Positions 45,186 to 55,849 of a stretch of DNA of 64,000 bases are shown here, in pieces; positions within the stretch are counted from its first letter, which is position 1; each line of letters starts with the position of its first letter. The DNA comes from Kitagawia praeruptora. Its lineage: Eukaryota; Streptophyta; Magnoliopsida; Apiales; Apiaceae. A program made the translations under genes and the position numbers. The stretch covers positions 117,801,001-117,865,000 of the forward strand of contig CM075350.1 of the NCBI GenBank assembly GCA_037693485.1, read 5' to 3'. Below the pieces are notes generated by a model. That model made no database searches. It was not told the origin of the DNA and saw nothing but the letters and a program-made list of their open reading frames with translations.

Positions 45186-47206
45186 ATGGGCATTGAGTGT
45201 ATTTGGGGCAGGGCAAAAAGAGTTGTGTGGTGGTGAAGATGAATGGCCCTGATTTCTCTCGAATCTCGACTACTGGCGATTTCGATCATTCCCTTACATG
45301 CATTATCATCACACACTTTCATCTTGACCATATTGGAGCTCTGCTATACTTTACTGAAGTCTGTGGTTACAAGGGACCAATTTATATGACGTATCCAACT
45401 AAAGCTCTTGCTCCTTTGATGTTGGAGGATTATCGGAAAGTTATGGTGGACAAAATGGGAGAAGAAGAACAATTTACAGTGGAAAATATTGCGGAATGTA
45501 TGAAGAAAGTTACTGCTGTGGATTTGAAGCAGACTGTGCAGGTTGATAAGGACCTTCAGATATGTGCGTACTATGCAGGACATGTGCTTGGAGCTGCAAT
45601 GTTTTACGCTAAGGTGGGAGATACTTCATTAGTGTACACTGGTGATTATAATATGACACCTGATAGACATCTTGGAGCTGCACAAATTGATCGGCTGCAT
45701 TTGGACCTTCTTATATCAGAGTCGACGTATGCTACAACCATACGAGATTCGAGATATGCTAGGGAAAGAGAATTTCTCAATGTTGTTCATAAATGTGTTT
45801 CCAATGGAGGGAAAGTGCTCATCCCTACATTTGGTCTTGGTCGAGCTCAGGAACTTTGTATACTATTGGATGATTATTGGGAGAGGATGAATTTAAAGGT
45901 CCCCATATACTTTTCTGCTGGATTGACCATACAAGCTAATATGTATTATAAAATCCTCATCAACTGGACCAGCCAAAAGGTAAAAGATGCATATACCATT
46001 CGGAATGCATTTGATTTTAGACATGTTTGCAGTTTTGAGCGCTCCATGATAAATGCTCCTGGACCTTGTGTTCTTTTTGCTACACCCGGAATGATCAGTG
46101 GTGGCTTTTCACTTGAGGTTTTTAAGCACTGGGCTCCATACGAAGAGAACCTTATTACGTTGCCAGGTTATTGTGTGGCGGGAACCGTAGGGCATAAGCT
46201 GATGTCAAAATCCAGAAAAGTTGACGTGGATAGAGATACCCAAGTTGATGTGCGATGCAAGATTCATCAATTATGATGTAGGAGGATTTTCAGTGTTAAT
46301 CGAGGTTCATGACTCGCGAGAAGATAATAGCAAAATAAAGGTATAAGCACGCTGCTTGGTTGACATGAACACGCTGCTTGGTGGACATGAACACGCCGTT
46401 GGTTGACATGATCATGCCAAATTGGAAAATATTGGCAAATTGGAAAATATTGGCAGAGACTTTTAGTGAGATCTTGGGAAGATTGTGCATGCTCACGCCT
46501 AAAGCTGCATGATCATGCTTATTTTAATTAGTATTTAGTTTTAATTAGAATTTGTTTTTTATTTTGCTTGAGGGTTTTACATCCCTATATAAACTATCTA
46601 ATAATGTAACAGACGAAAAATCTTTTTATTGAAAGTAAAACCCTAGAGATTTTTCTCTTCTTTCTTGTGGATTCAAGAAACTCCTTGTGGATTCAAGGAC
46701 CGCCTTGTGGAGTTCATGTCAACCAAGCAGAGTGCTTATACCTTTATTTTGCTATTATCTTCTCGCGAGTCATGAACCTCGATTAACACTGAAAATCCTC
46801 CTACATCAAATTATCTTTTAGCCCTCACACAGATGCCGAAGGAATCATGGACCTAGTCAAATTTCTCTCGCCCAAGCACGTAATTCTCGTGCATGGCGAA
46901 AAACCCAAGATGATCTCACTCCAAGAAAGAATTCAATGTGAACTGGGTATCCCGAGTTATTGTCCTGCAAACAACGAAACAGTGTCCGTTCCTTGGAATC
47001 ATTGTGTGAAAGCTGATATCTCAGATACATTAAAACGAAAGTCGAAGTATCCAAACTTTAAATTCTTGAAAACAAATCTAGAAGGAAACTCCAGAAGAGG
47101 GTTTGTGGCAATGACAACTGATCCATTGCGAGTGTCAGATGATGATGATAGAGTAACTGAAGGGATTTTGTGTCTGGACAAAAGCAAGAAAGCAAAAGCT
47201 CGGTAA
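45186..47206 (+). pseudogene. Intronless CPSF73-II-like copy (processed pseudogene), split by a foldback element
   Basis: Reads as plant cleavage and polyadenylation specificity factor 73-II (subunit 3-II; metallo-beta-lactamase/beta-CASP RNA endonuclease of pre-mRNA 3' processing). The HFHLDH metal motif lies at 45315-45332 (THFHLDHIGAL), GDYNMTPDRHLG and the beta-CASP part with INAPGPCVLFATPGMISGG follow, to 46275. The C-terminal part resumes at 46807 (LSPKHVILVHGEKPKM) and ends at 47206. The first codons (MGIEC) are frameshifted, and by comparison with the family about 20 N-terminal residues after KMNG, including a DCG-type motif, are deleted. No introns occur although plant homologues have many, as expected for a retrocopy. 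A 530-bp element interrupts it at 46276-46806. No poly(A) tail was found. Confidence 0.75.
46275..46805 (+). mobile_element. ~530-bp foldback/MULE-type MITE inside the CPSF73-II copy
   Basis: The ends are long inverted repeats of ~90 bp: GATGTAGGAGGATTTTCAG... and its complement ending CTGAAAATCCTCCTACATC, extending inward past CTCGCGAGAAGATAATAGC to the GTTGACATGAAC region. The interior is non-coding. Flanks carry (C/A)AATTAT on both sides, a duplication too degraded to distinguish MULE from hAT. Removal restores the CPSF73-II frame approximately. Confidence 0.75.
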
Positions 47207-47300
47207 AGATGCCTGTTTCAGTCTATCATGCACCCGCGAGTATACCACTGGTGAGCTCTTGTGGCGTTTCTTTTGCTTGCACAAAATTAATGTTGTGTGT
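47205..47300 (+). pseudogene. LecRK C-terminal tail relic (copy 3)
   Basis: Immediately after the CPSF73-II stop the DNA reads KMPVSVYHAPASIPLVSSCG, matching the tail of LecRK copy 1 at 13400-13490 (KMHVPFHAS then TSIPVVSSFG) at both DNA and protein level. The kinase domain is absent, so the CPSF73-II copy appears to have landed in, or replaced, a third LecRK copy. Bases 47301-47716 hold no supported feature. Confidence 0.65.
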
Positions 47301-47726
47301 TGTGAAAGTACACATTTATAGGCTTTACGCAATTTTTTATAGCTCTACTTAGAGGTATAGTTATAAATTTAGCTTCCACAGTGAAAAATTAAAAGCACAC
47401 ACTTCTGTAGGTTCAGTTGCCATGTCCGTAATGTAACTTCATTAAGAAGCCCTTGAGTTCCCTTAACAGCGCCTGCATTGCTGTAAATAAATAAACAGGT
47501 AATGAAAAATGGACTTATTTTTAAAAAAATTATTATAGTTTCTGGCTTTCTGCATCCAATATACTAGTAGTAACTTTTACAGAATCCCAAAAAAAAAAGT
47601 GCTTTCAGTTTTCGTTTCAAGATGAGAAGGAATTTTGCTTACAAGCCACAATATCAACTGCATTAGTTAAGTCCAGTCACCAGTGTTATGTGCATATCGT
47701 AGCATAAATTTTCCTCCCAGTTGCAG

Positions 47727-47907
47727 GAGCTGGGATCCTCTGTCCCCTTCCTCCGTGTCTCCTTTGTGTCCCTTGTTATTTTTAATACAAAAAAAAATAT
47801 TCTTGTGGAGCTCATTTTTATTATTTATTAAAATGGGCCCGCAGGGGCATTCTTTTTGTACTAAAAAGAGCCGGGGACACGGAGGAAGGGGACAGAGGAT
47901 CCGGACC
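47727..47907 (+). mobile_element. 181-bp MITE with ~30-bp TIRs (Mutator-type duplication)
   Basis: GGATCCTCTGTCCCCTTCC at the left end is the inverse of GGAAGGGGACAGAGGATCC at the right. A perfect 10-bp duplication CCAGTTGCAG (47717-47726, 47908-47917) flanks it, close to the 9-bp size typical of Mutator. The interior is non-coding. Bases 47918-48480 are AT-rich with no supported gene. Confidence 0.8.
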
Positions 47908-48483
47908 CCAGTTGCAGATGCTTAAGATACATGTGCTTTGTGTTATCTCTTCCTCAATCAATGAGAGGTGAAATTTATATTTCAACAGAAGAAACGTCAA
48001 GAAAGATATCATCCTTTCATATTAAATCCTTGCAAAATATTTTCAACATATTTTTCATGACGGACACAATTTTTTTAGCTTTTCTACCACTTTTGATCTT
48101 CATGTCAAGAAGTTTTTATTGATTTATAGACTAGTTTTTCATTGAAATGAATTTAAACCATTGTTCAATATGTTAGTGTTCATTTTTCCTTATCTTCACA
48201 TATGATTAACATATACCCTCTTGCACTATTTAGAGCACTGAATCTCTAAATTATGGTTTTTCTTCTTTTTAGTTTCTGAGAAGGGCGAATAAGAGTCCAT
48301 TCAGTATGGATGTCAGAAAGTCAGATGAATCATATGGATATATGATCCTAACTTACCTAATCCTTCCAACGCTTGTGTCTCATGTTCATAAGTTCACATG
48401 CACTTGACAATAACATGTTCTTGACACTTCTTGCTGATCCATCGATCAATGGTCTCTTGTGAGGTATACACTAATTACATTTT

Positions 48484-49646
48484 TTATAGGGATATTTACA
48501 TAAATACATAAGATTTTAACAATTCTTTCCAATTTTACTACCATCCAACTATCTTTTCACTTCTATAAAATCATTTTTTCAAAAATACTACCTCATTATA
48601 ATTTTATGTTTTCAAAATTCCAAAAATACTACCTTCCTCAATTGCAACTTTTGCAACCTCATTCGTAACTTCTAGTTTTAAAATTTCTGATTTCAAGTTC
48701 TGGGGTTCAGATGTCATTTTCGACCACTTTTTTGGAATCTAGATATTATATCTAGATTCCAAAAAAGTGGTCGAAAATGACATCTGAACCCCAGAACTTG
48801 AAATCAGAAATTCGTAGCATCTCAGTTGCAAATAAGGTTGAAAGGCCCCGCACAATCATAATTGGTGAATTTGGGTTGCAAGGCCCCGCCAAGGGCACTC
48901 ATAATTGGTGGATTTCTGATTTGCAACTTTCAGTTTTCAGTTGCAAAAATTGCAACTGAGGTTGCAAACCGCAGTTGCAACTGAGGTTCCAAAAGTTGCA
49001 ACTGAGCAACCTCAGTTGCAACCTCAGTTGTAAAAGTTGCAACTGAGGTTTGAGGTTGCAAACCTCAGTTGCAACCTCAGTTGCAAAAGTTACAACTGAG
49101 GTTGCAACTAATGTTGCAAAAGTTGCAACTGAGGTTTGAGGTTGCAAACCTCAGTTACAAAAGTTGCAACTGAAGTTTCAAAAGTTGCAACTGAAGTTGC
49201 AAAATTTGCAACTGAATACTGAAAGTTGCAAATCAGAAATCCACCGATTATGAGTGCCCCTGGCGGGGCCTTGCAACCCAAATTCACCAATTATGAGTGC
49301 CCCTGGCGGGGCCTTGCAACCTCATTTGCAACTGAGATGCTACGAATTTCTGATTTCAAATTCTGGGGTTCAGATGTCATTTTCGACCACTTTTTTGGAA
49401 TCTGGATATCTATCCAGATTCCAAAAAAGTGGTCGAAAATGACATCTGAACCCCAGAACTTGAAATCAGAAATTTGAAAATTGAAAGTTGCAAATGAGAT
49501 TGCAAAAGTTGCAATTGAGGAAGGTAGTATTTTTGGAATTTTGAAAACAATGTCGGTATTTTTAGAATTTTAGAAAGGTTGGTAGTATATATTTAAAAAT
49601 CTAATAGTTCAAATGGGTAGTTTTGAAACTATCCCTTTTTTATATG
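48484..49646. mobile_element. ~1.16-kb nested palindromic element
   Basis: Outer arms TATAGGGATA...TACTACC and GGTAGTA...ACTATCCCT are inversely related. Inside, two near-perfect hairpins occur: 48685-48813 and 49350-49473, each formed by an arm of the TTCAGATGTCATTTTCGACC type and its complement. Between them lies a region (48820-49340) rich in GCAACTGAGGTTGCAAA motifs on both strands and two inverted ATTATGAGTGCCCC/GGCCCCGC blocks. No coding capacity. Most likely a compound MULE-derived foldback element; ends approximate. Confidence 0.7.
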
Positions 49647-49700
49647 CATTGAAACGAATTTTATTAATTTTATTTTAAGTTATATGCATTGAATATAATA

Positions 49701-50142
49701 GAGAAAAGGCCCTTTATCTCACAATTTGGAGTAAAATGATCCAAAATATCACAACTCCAGAAAATGGCCCTTACTATCACACCAAAATGCAACAAAAGTA
49801 TGCGTTTATACAAATTTCTGAATTTTTCCTTATTTGGGCCTGCAAGGCTGCATTGGGCCTCATCAGAATATGTGAAAACGCATTCCATGTTAGCGTTTTT
49901 GAAACAAAAACGCATGAACAATACGCGTGGCTCATATACACGCATTTTTTAGATGCGTTTTTGATTTTTTTTTTTTGAAATTTTGTTTTAAATTCCAAAA
50001 TTAGTAAAAACGTATATTAAAAATGAGTTTTTAGAAAACGCAAAAAAATAATGCATTTTTGAGTGATAGAAAGGCTCATTTTTCAGAATTGTGATATTTT
50101 GGGCCATTTTACTCCAAATTGTGATAGAAAGGGCCATCACCC
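49701..50142 (+). mobile_element. 442-bp MULE-type MITE with ~75-bp TIRs
   Basis: GGCCCTTTATCTCACAATTT near the left end and its inverse at the right, with internal mirror blocks (CCAAAATATCACAA / TTGTGATATTTTGG). A perfect 9-bp duplication AATATAATA flanks it (49692-49700, 50143-50151), the Mutator signature. The interior is AT-rich, non-coding. Confidence 0.8.
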
Positions 50143-50769
50143 AATATAATAATCCTTGATTTATCATATTCAACGTGTGCACCGAACTGTTTTTATTCGA
50201 TTCTTTGGTTAACAGTATATTCATAAGCTATTTTCTTGCCATTGCCCTATGACAAAATATACCCTATTAATAATTTGATCTTTGATATAATATTTATGAT
50301 GTAGAATGCAATGCATAAACATTATCAATCCACAAAATTGTTTAGAATAAGGCTAAATCTGTATCAACAAAGGAGTAACTCTGGGATATTGTACTACCTA
50401 ATTTGAATTTTGATTCGCCACTTTTAGATTCTTTCTGCTGAGCATTGATACATTTGTGTATTGTGGAACCAGAACTACTGTCTGCTGTTGTTTGGTAAGT
50501 ATTGACACACTTAAGCCGGTCCATCGCTGTTCAGGCTTGATCATTCTGTACATTTTCCATTATATTCTATTGTGAATGTTATATTTATATCTCTAGTTGA
50601 GGGAAATGGAGTTACTGTTACCAATATTATAGTTGCACGACTCTTGACTTTTTTTGTGCAACCATTCCGAATTTTCCTTTACATCATTAATCTAATTTAC
50701 GTCTATATATAAACCTGAGTGTACAGAGGTTATCTGATACTGGCTCTGTGATATACAGAATTATCTTGC

Positions 50770-50945
50770 CTGTAATTAGTCCTCCTGCTCTCCCTCTATC
50801 TTGGAAATAGCTCTTAGTCTCTTCCTTTCCTGAGCCTTCTAGGTGCTGATAGTTCAGCTGATTTTCAAATAAATCATTTTAGTCCTCCTGACGAGACCAA
50901 CATTTTCTATAAATTAAGGAGATGTGGTACCTTCTGTTGGAGCAG
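50770..50945 (+). pseudogene. LecRK 5' end relic (copy 4)
   Basis: Aligns with 14945-15085 and 28625-28645 of LecRK copy 2: TGGAAATAGCTCTTAGTCTCTT versus the copy 2 signal-peptide codons, then GATAGTTCAG, GACCAACATTTTCTATAA and AAGGAGATG. The start codon position reads TTG (50802-50804) and indels break the frame. The site of the Tat insertion in copy 2 is uninterrupted here. The rest of the gene is missing. Bases 50152-50769 show no other supported feature. Confidence 0.7.
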
Positions 50946-51465
50946 TTGAAATGATAAAAGATGATTAAATGCATATGTCGATTCATGTGCAGAGACCTAA
51001 AATAAAGTTGTTAGGAATGATAGGGGAAAAATGAAAATCCTGAACAAATTATACTAAAATAAAGAACAGACTACATTTCATTCTTTCCCTATTTCATCCA
51101 TGTCAACCAAACAAAACATACATAATTTTGGTAAGAACTACCTACACAGCCTTTATGCTTCTTAAGTTAAATCACAATTTCTATGATATTGTAATTGACG
51201 CGATGGAATCATGGAAAAGATGGCCTTGCTAGGCTGTAAAGAGGGCAGAAATAACAAAATGTCTTTTCACTGAAAAACTTTAAAAAATAAAAAAATAAAA
51301 ATAAAAACTCCATGTCCATGTCCATATCACCAACAATGACATTAGAGAAAATAAACCAAAAGGAAAGGAGGAAAAGAAGAGTCTTTAGATATATGATATG
51401 TAAAATTGAAACACTTGACCTTAATGTCTAGGGTTGTTGCGAAATACTTGACCTTAATGGCTAAG

Positions 51466-51768
51466 AGTATCTCCATCCAACGGTAATAGCTAAAATCATT
51501 AGCTATATAATGATTATCTAAAATTTTGCTGAATTGTAAGGAGTTAAATTCCAATGGGGTTAGTTATAATTGTTAGCTATATTTTAAAATAATTAGTTTT
51601 ATTAATAAATATAAAAAAAATATATGAGATTGATGATGTGTCATGATATGAGTGGATAATGTGGATTTTAGATATTATCTATAATTCATAGACATTAGCC
51701 AAATATAGAAGATATGAAACCCATTATCTAAAAATTTACCTAACAGTGTGCATGGTTGGAGAAGAAAA
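51466..51768 (+). mobile_element. Possible ~300-bp MITE
   Basis: The left end GAGTATCTCCATCCAAC and right end GGTTGGAGAAG are partly inverse, a terminal pattern common in plant MITEs, and the interior is AT-rich. The target duplication is not clear. The surrounding 50946-51465 and 51769-52120 hold no supported gene. Confidence 0.35.
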
Positions 51769-52126
51769 AAACACCCTGGTTATTATAGTGTCTACTGGTT
51801 TCATGTGATATAGAATTATTCTAACCTTAAAACAGGGGTTAAATATCAAATTGATCACTGAATAACTTGACATATCTTAAATACACCATTGATAAATTCG
51901 GGATCTCATTTAAAATATTTTTAAAGACATAAATATCAAACAAATACCTTTATATATGTACTTGAGAACATTATCAATTTATCAAAGATAATGGGAAAAG
52001 AGAGATAAGTATATATTTTTCATTTAAAAAATGAAAAGAGAGAAAAAGAGAAGTGAACATCGACAAACAAAGGGAAGTACGATATAACCAGCACATAACA
52101 AAAATATATATCTTTATAAAAAAAAT

Positions 52127-53035
52127 CTATGCTAGAAAAGAAGTGTTGCGAAGCCTTACGATCATGACTCCAAGATACTCGTAACAGAACGAGGTACCCT
52201 GAAAATTGTCTAAAAATTCATCGTCATATTTATCCATACTATACAGTTGGCTAATAACATCTGGATCAATCTTGTCACAAGGCCTCACAAATTCCAAATC
52301 TGGCCCATAAAAATACAACCATTTCCCATGATACCCCGAGTTAGAAGATTTCACGTGCATGATTCTAGAACGACCCGACCGTTTATCAAAATAGATCTGT
52401 CCATGAGAACACTTCCCATAGATCGAGAAAACAACTTCAAATAGGGCATACGCTTTACCTCGGTACACCGAGCAATAAAACCACTTACTTGTACCACCGA
52501 GTTGGGCGTCAATTGGGCAATCCCACAACCAAGAGTCTCATGCACGGCCAAGTGAAAGGGATGCATAGGAAGCCAGAGTCCATACTCAAAAAGAACTAAT
52601 AGGACCCGTGCATCCCGTACTCAGGCATCATCCAAATAGGTTCAGATGGTTTAGGAACCACACACTTCCAGCCATTACGAAAATCAACCCAATTACCCAA
52701 ACCCTCAACAGAGATGGGTTGAGTAGAATATATGCTTGTGTAACTAACCTTGGGCTTATCTTTGAATTCCTCTTTCCCTTTCGACAATGCTCGTTGAACA
52801 ATCTCATCACGGTGGCTTATCGTCCGGGGACTTAGTGGAATGAAATCTCGCAAATTATCAACCTCAATTTCATCCAAGAACCCTAAAAACTGTACAGACG
52901 TAGTATCAGGTATATCTAAATGATCTAGGTTGAAAATACGGTCAATTGAATCGTCCCCTACCAGTTGTTTATCGGGATCTTTACTAATAACAATTCGAAA
53001 GGAGGATGAAGAGAGAACAAAGCAAATCAAGAAAG
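52127..53035 (-). pseudogene. Decayed Transposase_28-like (putative gypsy-type transposon) gene
   Basis: The minus strand carries, in three overlapping frames, a recognisable domain: EYGLWLPMHPFHLAVHETLG then AQLTPNSVVQVSGFIARC (about 52580-52460), then IYFDKRSGRSRI and SNSGYHGKWLYFYGPDLEF (about 52420-52280). The LTPNS...GF block matches the LxPN...I.WF block of the antisense genes in both Tat elements. The N-terminal frame 53030-52596 is charged and not recognised. At least two frameshifts and the absence of flanking LTRs show it is a relic, perhaps of a third Tat element's antisense gene. Confidence 0.6.
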
Positions 53036-53189
53036 AAAATATACATACAATTCATAAGTAAAAGGGGGAAGAAAGAAAAAAATTAACCTTTGGGGGAAAT
53101 ATGCCTCCGAGAATAAGAGAAACCCCTAAAATTTATTTCCGATTAGTTGATTATTATTAATTATCTCATTCCACATATCGCACAATCAT

Positions 53190-53384
53190 CATGCTTACTA
53201 GAGATATAATCTGGATTACAGTCTTAGTTACGAAAATAAAACACACCAAAATCATAGGAGTACTAAATGCTAAACTTAATTGCTTGATATTTTCAACAAC
53301 AAAAAAAAAGACTAGTAAAATGGGATGAAGACTATCTGAATGATCGTATTTCGTCAGTTCCGGAAATTTCGGAGAATGTAGACA
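53190..53384 (+). repeat. LecRK-cluster spacer, copy B left part
   Basis: Matches 13883-14085 (ATGCTTAC(A/T)AGAGATATAATC through GGAATGTAGACA). It stops exactly where the Helitron begins; the match resumes at 61631. Confidence 0.8.
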
Positions 53385-54375
53385 TCTATACTATCTATAC
53401 TATCTATACTATATTATAATAAGCAAAAAAATGGTATAATTTGTAGTTGGTTACCCTTTTTTTTTGGTTATCCCCATTTTTGGTTATCCCTCATTTATCA
53501 CCGTTAGATCAGCAACTCAAATAGATCATGACCGTTAGATATAAAAATACTAAAATTTGTTATATGCAAAGGTTCAAGGTTCGATTCTCGCCAATAACAT
53601 CCCGCCAATAACATATTAATTTATATTTAATACTAAAAATTATTATAAAGATGTAAGGTTCGAATCAATAACATATTTAAATTAATATTTATAATATTAT
53701 ATAATATTATAAATAAATTATAAAAAATTAAAAGTAACCCCTATATATATATCTATACTATACTATAATAAGCAAAAGGGGTATAATTTGTAGTTGGTTA
53801 TCCCTCTTTTTGGTTTTCCTTTTTTTGGTTATCACACTATCAAAAAAGAATTAAAAAAAAAAAAAAAAAAATATCACGCAAAAAACAAATCCCAAAATCA
53901 CTCCATCACTCACTCTCCTCTCTGATAAGTGATATTACAATGTCCAACCTCTTTACTATCTCTTTCGTATATATAGACTACTATTGGGCCTGGCCTGGGC
54001 TCCATAGCTACAAAGTTGAAAACTTAAATCAGAAGACTTGATGCGTGAGGGGGTGTTTCATAGTGTTTTTTGCTTTCAAATTTATGTTTTGGAAAAAATA
54101 AAAATTACATACAGTAACTGTTAAATATTAATAAATGTTTGGCAATTGTTTTATGAAATTAATCTTTAGAAAACAAGACATGTCGAACATATAAAAATAT
54201 TAGGTACAAAATATTCCATATCGCCAAATAAATTAATCTTAATATTAGGTGTTAATTACTCTATAAAAAAAATTAGGAACACCATTCTGATAACAAAAAA
54301 ATTAAATCCCTTCATCCATGTCGTCATCCCAAATAGATCATAACCGTTAGATATAACAATATTAAAAGTTATTAT

Positions 54376-55596
54376 TGTAAAGTATAATGAAATGTAATAT
54401 GTAATGGAGGACATATATAACTCAACTAGAATAAAAGATAAATAATATTAACTCTATACAGGGATCGTGAAATTTGAAGAACAGGCACCAACAAGGATCA
54501 AGTCCCTGAAAGAAGTTCATTAACATGATCAAGCCTCAGTGACATAATAAGATGTACAGATGATTCAGTTGAAGGGCCAAAAGATTTCATGTATTTGAAG
54601 ATATTGCTGCAGGCTAATAAATTGGAATGTAACGAAGGTGTGAAGATCAAGATCAGTGATAGTCACTTGTGAACCAGACCAGTGCACCAAGTGTCAACAC
54701 ATACGGGAAGGATCAACACATTAATTCATAGAAAGAATTGCCAAAGCCTATTGACGATCAAGGACATACATAATATCTCAAGGTATTGTCAAAAGTTAAT
54801 TTACTCTGAAAATTAAATAAGTAACAGATTAATTAATTATTTATAACAAAATAATTAAATTAATCTGGTACTTGAATTATTTTCAGAGGTGAATTAAAAC
54901 AGCAGAATAAAAAGAAGAGAGAAAATGAATAGTATCCAAAATCACTATTCATATGAATATTAACCGAAATCACTATTCACATGAATAGTAACCGAAATCA
55001 CTATTCATATGAATAGTACTATTCATATGAATAGTAACCGAAATTACAATTCATGAATAGTACCCAAAAGTACTATTCATAAAGTAAGAAACATGTGTGG
55101 CCCACATGAATTAAAAAATCAAAGTTTAAAATTTTGAATTGAAAAAATGCAGTGTTAAAAAATGCAGTGTTTAATATACGTAATCAGTTACGTATATTAA
55201 CTACATAGTGACTTTCTGAAAACCTATAAATAGGCCTGTTGTATTTCATTTCAAAATACACCTCAACACACAACTTTCTCTCTCTCTTAAATATCTTCTC
55301 TGTGTAAGCTGCTAGACAGTCCATCTAGTAGGAAAGCCGGCTTAGCCCGCTTTCAGGAAGTGTCGGATAGAAGGTCCTCGTGCCTAAACTATCCTTAGGA
55401 GTGTTCGAGTTTTTGAAGCTAATCCGTTGGATTAGAAGTTGTAACACCCCTTGGGTTTTTATCAGTTCAAAGATATTTTCCCGAACCAATTGTTTTATTT
55501 CGATTCAGTTGTTGACCTCATTTTTCACATCTCGAAAATCGAAATATTTTTAAATAACGTATTCAACCCCCCTTCTACGTTATTCCGGACCTAACA
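54376..55596 (+). repeat. 5' LTR of S2
   Basis: Contains a cluster of ACTATTCATATGAATAGT-type palindromes (about 54940-55075), a 30-bp perfect hairpin (55171-55200, arms TTAATATACGTAA, loop TCAG) and a TATA box at 55225-55232. Confidence 0.9.
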
Positions 55597-55642
55597 ATTG
55601 GCATCAGAGCAGGTTGATCGATATACAGATCAGATCCGGTGT

Positions 55643-55810
55643 TGTACGTCACTGTTCACAGATACGGTACTGTTCATAGATACGGTACTATTCACATATA
55701 CGGCACTATTCACAAATACGGTACTATTCACAGATACGGTACTATTTACATATACGGTACTATTCACAGATACTGTACTGTTCATAAATACCGTACTGTT
55801 CATTTTGAGC
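55643..55810 (+). repeat. ~9-copy 18-bp tandem repeat just after the S2 primer site
   Basis: Units of the form ACGGTACTATTCACAGAT, with variants. 18 bp keeps frames open on both strands (TDTVLF-like repeats). It lies where the gag leader and N-terminus should be. Confidence 0.85.
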
Positions 55811-55849
55811 CACTCCGTTACTATACAAAAAGCCATACAATCATGATCT

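Noticed and set aside
49670..49998. Small ORFs near 49.7-50.0 kb
   Set aside because: They fall inside the MULE-type MITE with long inverted repeats; mirror-image frames are expected.
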